This document shows positions 1 through 7,636 of a stretch of DNA of 22,492 nucleotides, in pieces (the first letter of the stretch is position 1; every line of letters starts with the position of its first letter). Location of the stretch: NCBI GenBank assembly GCA_964496575.1, contig CAZCAC010000137.1:1-22492 (forward strand), in the 5' to 3' direction. Made by a program: the position numbers and the translations under genes. The notes beneath the pieces are model-generated. The model worked only from the letters and a program-made list of their open reading frames with translations. It had not been told where the DNA came from and did no database searches. The DNA is from CAZCAC01 sp964496575 (GTDB lineage Bacteria > Planctomycetota > UBA1135 > GCA-002686595).

Positions 1-2
1 AG

Positions 3-431
3 CAGTGGGACGCGGTCATCAACGTCAACCTCAAGGGCTACTTCAACTACAACCGCGCCGCCGCCGCCTACTTCAAGGACCAGAAGGGCGGCAAGATCGT
101 CAACGTATCGTCGATCAACGGCCTGCGCGGCAAGTTCGGCCAGGCGAACTACGCCGCCTCCAAGGGCGGCGAGATCGCCATGAGCAAGACGCTGGCCAAG
201 GAGCTCGGCAAGTTCAACGTCAACGTCAACGTGGTCGCGCCGGGAATGGTGATGACCGAGATGGCCAAGAACATCCCGCCGGAGTTCCTCAACGCGGCGA
301 TCGACGAGACGATGGTCGGCCGCATCGCGACGCCGGAGGATTGCGCCAACGTGGTCGCTTTCCTCTGCTCCGATTGCTCCCGGCACGTCACCGGCGAAGT
401 GATCAAGATCGACGGCGGTCAGTACATCTAG
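3..431 (+). CDS. Short-chain dehydrogenase/reductase (SDR), 3' part only
   Basis: The frame is open from the window edge, so the N-terminal NAD(P)-binding glycine motif lies outside. The visible 142 residues contain the SDR landmarks in order: NVNLKG, then VNVSSINGLRG with the active-site Ser, then YAASKGG carrying the catalytic Tyr-x3-Lys, then VVAPGMVMTEM, and a C-terminal GEVIKIDGGQY. These define a classical FabG-like SDR, a cytosolic NAD(P)-dependent oxidoreductase of hydroxyacyl or keto substrates. The stop is 13 nt before the thiolase start, so the two are very likely co-transcribed. In that setting a 3-hydroxyacyl-CoA dehydrogenase role feeding the thiolase is a reasonable inference, but the SDR fold alone does not reveal substrate. 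Confidence 0.9.
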   Translation, partial: QWDAVINVNLKGYFNYNRAAAAYFKDQKGGKIVNVSSINGLRGKFGQANYAASKGGEIAMSKTLAKELGKFNVNVNVVAPGMVMTEMAKNIPPEFLNAAIDETMVGRIATPEDCANVVAFLCSDCSRHVTGEVIKIDGGQYI

Positions 432-444
432 GAGGCTTGGAGCA

Positions 445-1599
445 ATGAGCAGAGTCGGAATCATCGGCCTCGGCCACGGCGTCTTCGGGCGCCGCAGCGA
501 CGCCACCGTGCAGGAGCTCGCCTTCGAGGCGTTCCGCGATGCGGTGAAGGACGCGGGGATCGAGCGCAGTCAGATCGACGCCTCGGTGATCGGGTCGGTC
601 CCCGAGTACCACAAGCAGCGCTCGCTGCCGGGCGTCGTTCAGGAGTACCTCGGCCTCAACCCCAAACCCACCTGGCTGACCGAGGTGGCGTGCTCGTCGG
701 GCAGCGCGGCGATGCGCACCGCCTGGATGTCGATCAAGGCGGGCGTGCACGACATCGTGGCGGTGATCGGCTGCCAGAAGATGACCGAGCTCAGCACGCC
801 GGAGATTCTGGCGCTGATGGGCCGCGTCGGCGAGGTGCAGTGGGAGTCGATCTTCGGCACCACCTTCCCCGCCTACTACGCGCTCTTCGCCCAGCGGCAC
901 ATGCACGAGTTCGGCACCACGCGCGAACAGCTGCTCGAGGTGGCGGTCAAGAACCACTACTACGGCGCGCGCAACCCCAACGCGCTCTTCCAGAAGGAGA
1001 TCACCGTCGAGAAGGCGAAGGCCTCCGAGGAGGTGTCGACGCCGCTGCAGGTCTACGACTGCTGCGCTAACGCCGACGGTGCCGCGTGCGTGATCCTCGC
1101 CAGCGAGGAGCGGGCCAGGGCGCTCTGCGACAAGCCGGTGTGGTGCGACGGCATGGCGGTCGCGACCGCCAGCATGTCGGTCCTGCGCCGCCCCGACCTG
1201 GTCAGCCTGCCGAGCGCCGTGCTGGCCGCCCAGGAGGCCTACAAGATGGCCGGCTGCACCGCCGACGACATCAAGGTCGCCGACGTGCACGACTGCTTCA
1301 CCGTCGCCGAGCTGATGGCCTACGAGGACCTCGGTTTCTGCGAAAAGGGCGCCGGCGGGAGCTTCATCTCCGATCGCCAGCCCTACATCGGCGGCAAGGT
1401 GGCCGTCAACGTCGACGGCGGTCTGAAGGCGAAGGGGCACCCGATCGGGGCCACCGGCGTCTCGATGACCGTCGAGATCGCCAAGCAGCTCCGCGGGGAG
1501 TGCGGCGAGCGCCAGGTGCCCGACGCGGACGTGGGGCTCACCCACAACGTCGGGGGAATCGGTCAGTACTGCTTCGTTCAGGTGATGAGGAGGGATTAA
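445..1599 (+). CDS. Thiolase-family protein (SCP2/acetyl-CoA acetyltransferase-like)
   Basis: This 384-residue protein matches the lipid-transfer/SCP2-type thiolase family in length and motifs. The nucleophile-region Cys83 lies in VACSSGSAAM, His332 in KGHPIGATG, and His367 in HNVGG, which replaces the CxG motif of classical thiolases. The residues VADVHDCFTVAELMAYEDLG form the usual SCP2-thiolase linker to the second half. Family members cleave or condense 3-ketoacyl-CoA. The start ATG is preceded by AGGAGG at about 9 nt. It is followed after 3 nt by a DUF35 protein, the usual obligate partner of this thiolase branch. Retention of Cys83 and His332 favours a thiolase over the steroid retro-aldolases (Ltp type) that also pair with DUF35. 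The closest functional analogy I can suggest is BbsB, but that is inference. Confidence 0.88.
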   Translation: MSRVGIIGLGHGVFGRRSDATVQELAFEAFRDAVKDAGIERSQIDASVIGSVPEYHKQRSLPGVVQEYLGLNPKPTWLTEVACSSGSAAMRTAWMSIKAGVHDIVAVIGCQKMTELSTPEILALMGRVGEVQWESIFGTTFPAYYALFAQRHMHEFGTTREQLLEVAVKNHYYGARNPNALFQKEITVEKAKASEEVSTPLQVYDCCANADGAACVILASEERARALCDKPVWCDGMAVATASMSVLRRPDLVSLPSAVLAAQEAYKMAGCTADDIKVADVHDCFTVAELMAYEDLGFCEKGAGGSFISDRQPYIGGKVAVNVDGGLKAKGHPIGATGVSMTVEIAKQLRGECGERQVPDADVGLTHNVGGIGQYCFVQVMRRD

Positions 1600-1602
1600 G
1601 AG

Positions 1603-2055
1603 ATGTTCAAGTGGTTCGGAAACGTCAACTTCTCGCCCTACACCAAGGTCACCGACTTCGCCCAGCACCTGAAGGACGGCCGGCTGATGGCGTCGCGCTG
1701 CAAGGACTGCGGCGCGACCTCGTTCCCGCCCCGCGCGGACTGCGGCGAGTGCATGAGTGGTGAGTTCGAGTTCGTCGAGATCAGCGGCGAGGCGACGCTG
1801 CTCACCTACACCAAGATCGTCGCGCCGCCGACCGGCTTCGAGGAGCTGATCCCCTACATCGTGGGCGTGGTCGATTTAAAGGAGGGTGGCCGCCTGCTCG
1901 CCTGGATCGGCGATACCATCCCCGAGGAGAAGATCGAGATGGAGATGGACCTCCAGGTCGTCCCGCGAATCTTCGAGGAGCGCGAGGAGATCAAGGTCTA
2001 CTACAGCCTCGAGCAGCCGGGGACCACCTGGTCGACTTCGAACTCGGCGATGTGA
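1603..2055 (+). CDS. DUF35 zinc-ribbon/OB-fold acyl-CoA-associated protein
   Basis: The 150-residue protein has a rubredoxin-like zinc ribbon with Cys33-x2-Cys36 and Cys47-x2-Cys50. An OB-fold stretch follows, starting near EFVEISGEATLLTYTKI, as in the DUF35 (OB_aCoA_assoc) family. Such proteins bind the acyl-CoA or scaffold a neighbouring SCP2-type thiolase or aldolase. A strong AGGAGGG ribosome-binding site lies 8 nt before the ATG, and the gap to the thiolase stop is 3 nt, so the pair is almost certainly one functional unit, comparable to BbsA/BbsB. The C-terminus ends in a Ser/Thr-rich tail without recognisable motif. The family call is sure; the substrate is not known. Confidence 0.9.
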   Translation: MFKWFGNVNFSPYTKVTDFAQHLKDGRLMASRCKDCGATSFPPRADCGECMSGEFEFVEISGEATLLTYTKIVAPPTGFEELIPYIVGVVDLKEGGRLLAWIGDTIPEEKIEMEMDLQVVPRIFEEREEIKVYYSLEQPGTTWSTSNSAM

Positions 2056-2108
2056 GCATGGCACGCCTCGTCCGCTAGCACACGGTGGGCGAGGTTCTAC
2101 GGGGAAAG

Positions 2109-2137
2109 AAGCCGGGGCGGCTCCGCTGCCTCGGCTT
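2109..2137 (+). terminator. GC-rich hairpin downstream of the SDR-thiolase-DUF35 genes
   Basis: A 13-bp stem with two G-U pairs closes a 3-nt loop: AAGCCGGGGCGGC, loop TCC, GCTGCCTCGGCTT. It lies 53 nt after the DUF35 stop and about 275 nt before the next gene. There is no T-run after it, so this is a possible terminator or mRNA 3'-end stabiliser, not a canonical intrinsic terminator. The rest of the 356-nt gap (2056-2411) holds no convincing gene. An in-frame extension of the next gene back to 2085 exists but is low-complexity and not family-like. Confidence 0.45.
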
Positions 2138-2364
2138 CACCTGTTCTCGGGTCCCGCTCTCGGCCCGGGCGATCCGGGCGAGCGCCAGCCACTACGACTT
2201 CCGCTTCACCCCGATCGGGTGTCCTCGCACCCGGCTTCCGAAGTTGGGCGTAGGAACCTCGAGCGGGTACCAATCCGTCTCCGCCAGCCTCTCGAAAATG
2301 CCGAAAGGAGTCGCCGGGCAAGGGCGGCGAATATCGGATTCGAGGCGTAGACTCACGCCCCATT

Positions 2365-2385
2365 CCCGGGCGATCGTCGCCCGGG
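2365..2385. promoter_or_regulatory. Perfect 9-bp hairpin/palindrome just upstream of the 2-oxoacid oxidoreductase genes
   Basis: CCCGGGCGA, loop TCG, TCGCCCGGG forms a perfect stem ending 26 nt before the ATG at 2412. It could be an operator or a 5'-UTR structure controlling the oxidoreductase pair. No convincing -10/-35 pair was found near it. The function is inferred from position only. Confidence 0.3.
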
Positions 2386-2411
2386 TCCCAATCGTTCGAC
2401 AGGTGCCCCTC

Positions 2412-3536
2412 ATGGCTTACGAGTTCATCGAAGGCAACGAAGCGATCGCCCGCGCCGCCATCCGCGCGGGGTGCGACTTCTTCGCCGGCTATCCCATCAC
2501 TCCCGCGTCCTCGATCCTGCACTACATGCTGGAGCTGGTGCCCAAGGGCGGCGGCACGGCGATCCAGGCCGAGGACGAGATCGCCTCGATGGGCTTCTGC
2601 ATCGGCGCGGCGATGGCCGGGCGCAAGGTGATGACCGCGACCAGCGGGCCGGGGATCAGCCTCTACAGCGAAAATATCGGGCTGGCGATCATCGGCGAGA
2701 CGCCGATGGTGATCGTCAACGTCCAGCGCCAGGGCCCGGCGACCGGCTCGGCCACCAAGGGCGCGGAGGGGGACATCCAGTTCACTCGCTGGGGCACCTC
2801 CGGCGGATTGCCGATCGTCGCGCTCAGTCCCTCCTCGGTGGAGGAGGCCTACCAGCTGACCTACACCGCCTTCAACCTCGCCGAGAAGTACCGTACGCCG
2901 GTCTTCGTCATGGCCAGCAAGGACACCGGGGTGACCCGCGAGCGCGTCGATCTCGAGTCGATCGAGCTGCCGCCGCTGGTGGAGCGCAAGACCGTGCCCG
3001 CCGAGGAGACCTTCGTCCCGCACGCCCACGACGCGCTCTCCGAGGTCCCGGCGATGTCGGCCTTCGGCGACGACCACATCGTGCGCTACACCACCTCTTC
3101 GCACGACGAAGCGGCCTACCTCACCGCCGACCCGGGCGTGATCGGCGAGATGGTCGACCACTACGCCGAGAAGATCGAAGCTGCCGCCGACGAGATGGCG
3201 CTCTGCAAGCGCGACTTCCAGCGGGGCGCGGACACTCTCTGCATCAGCTACGGGATCACCTCCCGCTCCACCTCGGTCGCCGTTCGCGAGGCTCGGAAGG
3301 CGGGGCGCAAGGTCAGCTCGCTGGTCCTGCAGACCCTCTGGCCCATCTCCGAGAGCGCGATCCGCGAGTCCTTCGACGGGATCAGGCGGGTCGTCGTTCC
3401 GGAGATGAACCTCGGACAGTACCGCCTGGAGATCGAGCGCCTGGCCCCGCCAGGGGTCGAGGTCGTCGGAGTGAACAAGATGAACACCACGCTGATCACC
3501 CCCGAGGAGATCCTGGAGCAGGGAGGTCTGAGATGA
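2412..3536 (+). CDS. 2-oxoacid:acceptor oxidoreductase, alpha subunit (KorA-like)
   Basis: With the start at 2412 the protein has 374 residues, normal for stand-alone alpha subunits of the 2-oxoglutarate/pyruvate:ferredoxin oxidoreductase family. N-terminal landmarks are GYPITPASSI (residues 26-35), AEDEIASMG (53-61, with the conserved Glu near the thiamine) and TATSGPGISL (75-84), followed by QRQGPATGSAT. These make up the pyrimidine-binding POR_N domain; residues from about 230 resemble domain II. The frame is open back to 2085, but that extra 109-residue segment has no family similarity, so the MAYEFIEGNEA start is preferred; its Shine-Dalgarno (AGGTG) is weak. The stop overlaps the beta-gamma start (ATGA), showing translational coupling. 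The enzyme oxidatively decarboxylates a 2-oxoacid to acyl-CoA and reduces a low-potential acceptor. Which 2-oxoacid is unclear. Confidence 0.88.
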   Translation: MAYEFIEGNEAIARAAIRAGCDFFAGYPITPASSILHYMLELVPKGGGTAIQAEDEIASMGFCIGAAMAGRKVMTATSGPGISLYSENIGLAIIGETPMVIVNVQRQGPATGSATKGAEGDIQFTRWGTSGGLPIVALSPSSVEEAYQLTYTAFNLAEKYRTPVFVMASKDTGVTRERVDLESIELPPLVERKTVPAEETFVPHAHDALSEVPAMSAFGDDHIVRYTTSSHDEAAYLTADPGVIGEMVDHYAEKIEAAADEMALCKRDFQRGADTLCISYGITSRSTSVAVREARKAGRKVSSLVLQTLWPISESAIRESFDGIRRVVVPEMNLGQYRLEIERLAPPGVEVVGVNKMNTTLITPEEILEQGGLR

Positions 3537-4888
3537 CCAGCGAGATGACTCACGAGCAGTGCCAGTCGTACATGTCGACGGAGCAGATCCCGCTGCCCTA
3601 CTGCCCGGGCTGCGGCCACACCGTGGTGGTCAAGGCGCTGAACACCGCGCTGGTCAAGCTCCAGCTCGACCCGAAGAAGGTCGTGGTGGTCACCGACATC
3701 GGCTGCATCGGCCTCGCGGACCGCAACTTCACCACCAGCGCGTTCCACGGGCTGCACGGCCGCTCGATCACCTACGCCTGCGGCCTGAAGCTGGCGCGCC
3801 CGGACCTGCACATCATCAACGTGATGGGGGACGGCGCCTGTGGGATCGGCGGTACGCACCTGTTGAACGTCGCGCGGCGCAACATCGGCATCACGCTGCT
3901 CGTCGCCAACAACTTCAACTACGGCATGACCGGCGGCCAGCACTCGGTGACCACGCCGTCGCAGACGTGGACGACGACCACGCCGTGGGGCAACGTCGAG
4001 CGCCCGATGGACCTCTGCGCGACCACCGCGGCGGCTGGAGCGGGCTGGGTGCACCGGACGACCACCTTCGACAAGGAGCTCTCCAACGTGATCGCCGATG
4101 CGATCGTGGAGCCGGGCTTCGCGATGGTCGATATCTGGGAGCTGTGCGCGGCGTACTACGGCGCCAAGAACGAGGGCAACAAGAAGGAGCTGCTCGAGAT
4201 GGTCGATCGGCTCGGCTTCCCGCTGGGCCGGATCGCCGATGAGCCGCGTCCCGAGTACAGCGCTCGCTACCGCGAGTCGTACGAGGAGGCCCGCGCGAGC
4301 CGCCCGGTTCGCCCGACGATCGACGTGATCTTCACCAGCAACATCGAACGCCAGACCGACGTGATCATTGCCGGGAGCGCCGGCCAGAAGGTGAAGTCCG
4401 CCTGCACCCTGTTCGGCCAGGCTGCCATCGCCAGCGGCCTCCACGCGACGCAGAAGGACGACTACCCGATCACGGTGATGACGGGCCACTCGCTGGGCGA
4501 GCTGATCCTCAGCCCCGAGACGATCGACTACACCGGCATCGAGCAGCCCGACCACCTGGTGATCTTCTCCGAGGACGGCCTGAAGAAGGTGAAGGCCCGC
4601 ATGGGCAAGCTGCCCGAGAGCACCGTGGTCTACGCCGAGGAGACGCTGGAGCTTCCGGAGACTCCCGCGCGCGTGCTGCGTTACCCCTTCATCAAGACCG
4701 CGCGCAAGGTGAACCGCCTGTCGATCGGCATCATCGCGCTCGGCGCGATGCTGGAGGAGTCGAAGATCTTCCCGATCGGCGCGCTGGATCAGCAGATCCG
4801 GACGTTCCAGAAGGAGAAGATCGCGGCGATCAACGTCAAGGCGCTGGCGATGGGGCAGGAGCTGGCCGTTGAACGTCGAGGGGCTTGA
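3533..4888 (+). CDS. 2-oxoacid:acceptor oxidoreductase, fused beta-gamma subunit
   Basis: This is a 451-residue fusion. Residues 1 to about 230 are the beta subunit. CPGCGH (Cys24, Cys27), DIGC58 and Cys205 in WELCAAYY are candidate ligands of the single [4Fe-4S] cluster. GDGACGIGG (99-107) plus NNFNYGMTGGQ (126-136) form the thiamine-diphosphate/Mg site. From about residue 262 a gamma-type domain follows (DVIIAGSAGQKV to the end). In usual gamma subunits the first motif reads GxGGQGV and a later one reads RGG. Here they read GSAGQKV and MTGHSLGELILS, so the gamma part is divergent. The start ATG overlaps the KorA stop and has GGAGG 7 nt upstream. The fused order beta-gamma is less common than separate genes. 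Cytosolic; with KorA it would form the whole enzyme. It ends just before a convergent repeat-filled gap. Confidence 0.87.
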   Translation: MTSEMTHEQCQSYMSTEQIPLPYCPGCGHTVVVKALNTALVKLQLDPKKVVVVTDIGCIGLADRNFTTSAFHGLHGRSITYACGLKLARPDLHIINVMGDGACGIGGTHLLNVARRNIGITLLVANNFNYGMTGGQHSVTTPSQTWTTTTPWGNVERPMDLCATTAAAGAGWVHRTTTFDKELSNVIADAIVEPGFAMVDIWELCAAYYGAKNEGNKKELLEMVDRLGFPLGRIADEPRPEYSARYRESYEEARASRPVRPTIDVIFTSNIERQTDVIIAGSAGQKVKSACTLFGQAAIASGLHATQKDDYPITVMTGHSLGELILSPETIDYTGIEQPDHLVIFSEDGLKKVKARMGKLPESTVVYAEETLELPETPARVLRYPFIKTARKVNRLSIGIIALGAMLEESKIFPIGALDQQIRTFQKEKIAAINVKALAMGQELAVERRGA

Positions 4889-4966
4889 GCTTGCCGAGGC
4901 TGTACCGCGTGGAGGGGTCGGGGTAGCGGGACATCGGGCGCGGAGGAAACGGAGATCACGGCGGGC

Positions 4967-5273
4967 TTCACACGGAGCACGCGGAGACGCAGAGCGACAC
5001 AGAGGGAACAGAGAGCACGGTGAGTTCACGACGGAGACGGAGACCACGGAGGATTCGGATTGGTTGGGGCACGGAGGAAGAGGAGTCCACGGAGATGCTG
5101 AGAGTCTGACAAGAGCACGTGTCACCGCCGGTCTCTCTCCTTGATCTCCGTGCTCACCGTTTCCTCTGTGCCGAAACCAATCCGAGTCCTCCGTGGTCTC
5201 CGTCTCCGTCGTGAACTCACCGTGCTCTCTGTTCCCTCTGTGTCGCTCTGCGTCTCCGCGAGCTCCGTGTGAA
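4967..5273. repeat. Long inverted repeat (two 99-nt arms) built from ACGGAG-type motifs
   Basis: Arm 1 (4967-5065) and the reverse complement of arm 2 (5175-5273) differ at only two positions by my base-by-base comparison. A 109-nt spacer (5066-5174) continues the pairing less exactly. Both arms are made of degenerate short units such as CACGGAG, ACGGAGAC and ACACAGAGGGAACAGAGA. A further inverted copy of the ACACAGAGGGAACAGAGA segment lies at about 5282-5302. The element occupies most of the convergent gap 4889-5363 between the beta-gamma gene (+) and the PPC gene (-). Frames across it (for example Thr/Glu/Arg-rich HRGNREHGE) are translations of the repeat, not genes. Similar ACGGAG-type intergenic repeats are, to my recollection, common in uncultivated bacterial genomes. 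A transcript across it would form a very long hairpin. Confidence 0.85.
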
Positions 5274-5363
5274 ACCACCGTGTTCTCTGTTCCCTCTGTG
5301 TCTTCTGTTCCCACAGAGTTGCGGCATGATCACGTTGGTCATGGCCGCAGCCCAAACGGTGAG

Positions 5364-7622
5364 CTAAGGCTTGACGATCTCGAACGACACCGCCGGCAAC
5401 GTACCGATCATCGTACGACGAGTCTTCGTCACCTTCTCGCCCTGCTTCGGTCGCACCGGCCGCTCGACGTAGACGTCGAGGATCAGGTTGCCCTGCTGGC
5501 CGACCTCGACCAGCTCCTCGTCGGCGTACAGCACGATGATCGCCTCCCGTCCCTCGAAGCGTAGCTCCTGGACGGCGAGGCCCTCGGGCGCGTCGTTCAG
5601 CTGGAGCGAGACGCCCTTCCCCTGCAATCGCTGCGGGCCGCGCAGGGTGACCTCGGCCGTTCCGCCCGCGGGGATCCGGATCGGTTTCTCGCTGGTTATT
5701 CGCAGCGGCAGCTTCGAGCGCCGGTTCGCGCCCACCGCGACCAGCATGTCGCTGCTGGGGACGAGGTGGTGGAGGATGAAGGCCTGCGTCCGATCCTCGG
5801 CGGGTACCGCGTCGTGCTGGACGCGCTCCTTGCCGATGGTGGCGACGCCTCGCAGCCGTAGCCGGATCGGCTCCTCGGTGGGGGATTCGGGGGAGGAGAG
5901 GGTCAAGCGCACCTGGTCCTCGCCGGCGGGGACCCACCCGCCGCTCAGGGAGAAACCAGGCGGGGGATCGATCAGCGACAGGTCGATCCGGCCGCCGAAG
6001 CCATCCTTGCGCAGCGCGTGCACCGTCAGCGTGGTCGAAGTCGCGGCACCGACGTTGATGGTGGCGGGAACCACTCGCAGCTCGAAGTCGGGGCGGCGCT
6101 CGCTGATGCGCAGGCGGTAGCCGTATTCCGGGCCGCCCTGGTTCTGGGCGTCGCGCAGGATCAAGTAGTACTGCCCCGACAGCGGCGGCTTCACGCGAAG
6201 CACCGAGTCCGCGTGGTGCGTGATCAGCCCCTCACCCGCGTCCTCGAAGTCGTCGTTGGAGGCGATCTGCTTCCCCTTCTTGTTGGTCAGGATGATCAGC
6301 GAGTCGACCGGGGACCCGAGGCGCCGCGCCCGCACCTCGATCATGATCTCCTTGTTGCGCCGGGCGTTGAAGCGGAACACGTCGAGGTCGCCGCTCTCGC
6401 CGATCCGGCCATTGACGATCATCGGCAGTTTGAGGTGGTGCGCTTCCTTGGCGACCTGGTTCGGCTCGATCTCGAGGCACTCCGGGAGGTCGTTCACCTC
6501 GAAGGGCACGCGGTTGGAGGCGCTGTCCCCCTGCCGCACGGTGACCGTGTGCTCGCCGGGGAGCTTCTCGGTGCAATCGAGCTCCATCTTCTCGAACGGC
6601 AGGTTCCAGCCGGTGAGCTCGACCTCGGCGATCTCGCCCGTCGGGCCGCCGAGCGGGAAGGTCCCGGTCAGAAGCGGCAGCTCGCCGAGCGCGATGCGGT
6701 AGACGAAGTCCTCGCGACCGCGGTAGATCGAGTCGTGGATCTCCAGTGTGTACGAGCCGGCTTCGGGAATCTCGTAGAAGAGGACCGGGTCGGGATGGAA
6801 GCGGTAGTCGTCGGCAAAGGCGAGCTCCTCGCCGTTCGCGTTGGACAGCTTCATCGTCGCCTGGAACCAGCCGGGCACCGCATCGGCGAGGAAGGGGATC
6901 AGCTCGCGGGCGCTGGCGGCGACGACGAGGCGCTCGCCCGCCAGGGCTTCGAAGCTGAAACGGTCGACATCGCCGGGCAGGATCTGGCCGTTGATGATCA
7001 CCGGCAGGTCGTTGCCGACCCCGCGATCCGGCTCGGTGTCGTTCGGTTCCTGCTCCTCGTACTCTCGATACTGGCCGACGTGGATCCAGATGGGGTTGGA
7101 GAGCCCGCGATCCGTGACCAGCCGGAGCTCCCGCGGACCGGGCGCGGCGTAGGCATCCGCGCGGATCCCCACCTCGACCTTCTCGTCGATCTGGGGCGTG
7201 GGCTGGCGATTGGGGTCGCGGAGCTTGCGCCCGAGCGCCAGCAGCTCCTGGAAGGTCATGCCGGTAACGCGCATGATCTCCTCGACCTCTTCCTTCACCT
7301 TCTCGGCACCCTCGACCGTCTTTCCATTTCGGGCGTCGCGCAGGTCACGTGCGCGCTGGCGCAACGAGTTGATCTGTCGCTGGTTCAGCGGCTTGCGGTG
7401 CTCGATCACCTCCGCGAAGACACCGTTGCCCGACACGATCACCGCGTCGACGCCGTCGAGGTACTGGCCGCCCAGGGTGATCTCGCGAGACGTCCCCTGC
7501 CGGACGCCGGCGGGGTAGGCGTAGCCGAGGTTCGGCTCGTTCTGGGCCAGCGCGGAGGTGCCGCTCGAGAGCGCCAGGAGGAGGAGCAGCGCGCGCCGCG
7601 GAAGGTGCTGGAAGAGGTTCAT
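5364..7622 (-). CDS. Secreted protein with two bacterial pre-peptidase (PPC) domains
   Basis: The 752-residue protein begins with a signal peptide (MNLFQHLPRR followed by a Leu-rich core and ALA-Q near residue 26). An Ig-like or TIG-like stretch follows (GYAYPAGVRQGTSREITLGG), with a charged alpha-helical insert at about 80-140. Two PPC-type beta-sandwich domains occupy roughly 190-312 (EQEPNDTEPD, then DVDRFSFEALAGERL) and 385-507 (EIEPNQ, then DLDVFRFNARRNKEI). The rest is beta-rich and ends in a domain without recognised motifs. The frame is open upstream to 8147, but that would overlap the previous gene and lacks a signal peptide, so the ATG at 7622 is chosen. It lies 14 nt after the DUF1501 gene. 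In planctomycetes PPC proteins commonly sit beside DUF1501 and DUF1549 genes. A surface or periplasmic binding role is inferred. Confidence 0.85.
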   Translation of the reverse strand: MNLFQHLPRRALLLLLALSSGTSALAQNEPNLGYAYPAGVRQGTSREITLGGQYLDGVDAVIVSGNGVFAEVIEHRKPLNQRQINSLRQRARDLRDARNGKTVEGAEKVKEEVEEIMRVTGMTFQELLALGRKLRDPNRQPTPQIDEKVEVGIRADAYAAPGPRELRLVTDRGLSNPIWIHVGQYREYEEQEPNDTEPDRGVGNDLPVIINGQILPGDVDRFSFEALAGERLVVAASARELIPFLADAVPGWFQATMKLSNANGEELAFADDYRFHPDPVLFYEIPEAGSYTLEIHDSIYRGREDFVYRIALGELPLLTGTFPLGGPTGEIAEVELTGWNLPFEKMELDCTEKLPGEHTVTVRQGDSASNRVPFEVNDLPECLEIEPNQVAKEAHHLKLPMIVNGRIGESGDLDVFRFNARRNKEIMIEVRARRLGSPVDSLIILTNKKGKQIASNDDFEDAGEGLITHHADSVLRVKPPLSGQYYLILRDAQNQGGPEYGYRLRISERRPDFELRVVPATINVGAATSTTLTVHALRKDGFGGRIDLSLIDPPPGFSLSGGWVPAGEDQVRLTLSSPESPTEEPIRLRLRGVATIGKERVQHDAVPAEDRTQAFILHHLVPSSDMLVAVGANRRSKLPLRITSEKPIRIPAGGTAEVTLRGPQRLQGKGVSLQLNDAPEGLAVQELRFEGREAIIVLYADEELVEVGQQGNLILDVYVERPVRPKQGEKVTKTRRTMIGTLPAVSFEIVKP

Positions 7623-7636
7623 GATCGCCTCGGCTC

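Noticed and set aside
403..1668. Long minus-strand frame opposite the thiolase and DUF35 genes
   Set aside because: It is a high-GC shadow: it covers two plus-strand genes with clear family motifs, and its own product is Val/Ala/Arg/His-rich without any domain.
2085..2411. N-terminal extension of the KorA-like gene
   Set aside because: The extra 109 residues have no family similarity and cover two hairpins; the family's N-terminus begins at 2412.
4869..5314. Thr/Glu/Arg-rich frames in the convergent gap
   Set aside because: They are translations of the ACGGAG-type inverted repeat; the same peptide appears in both arms and there is no ribosome-binding site.
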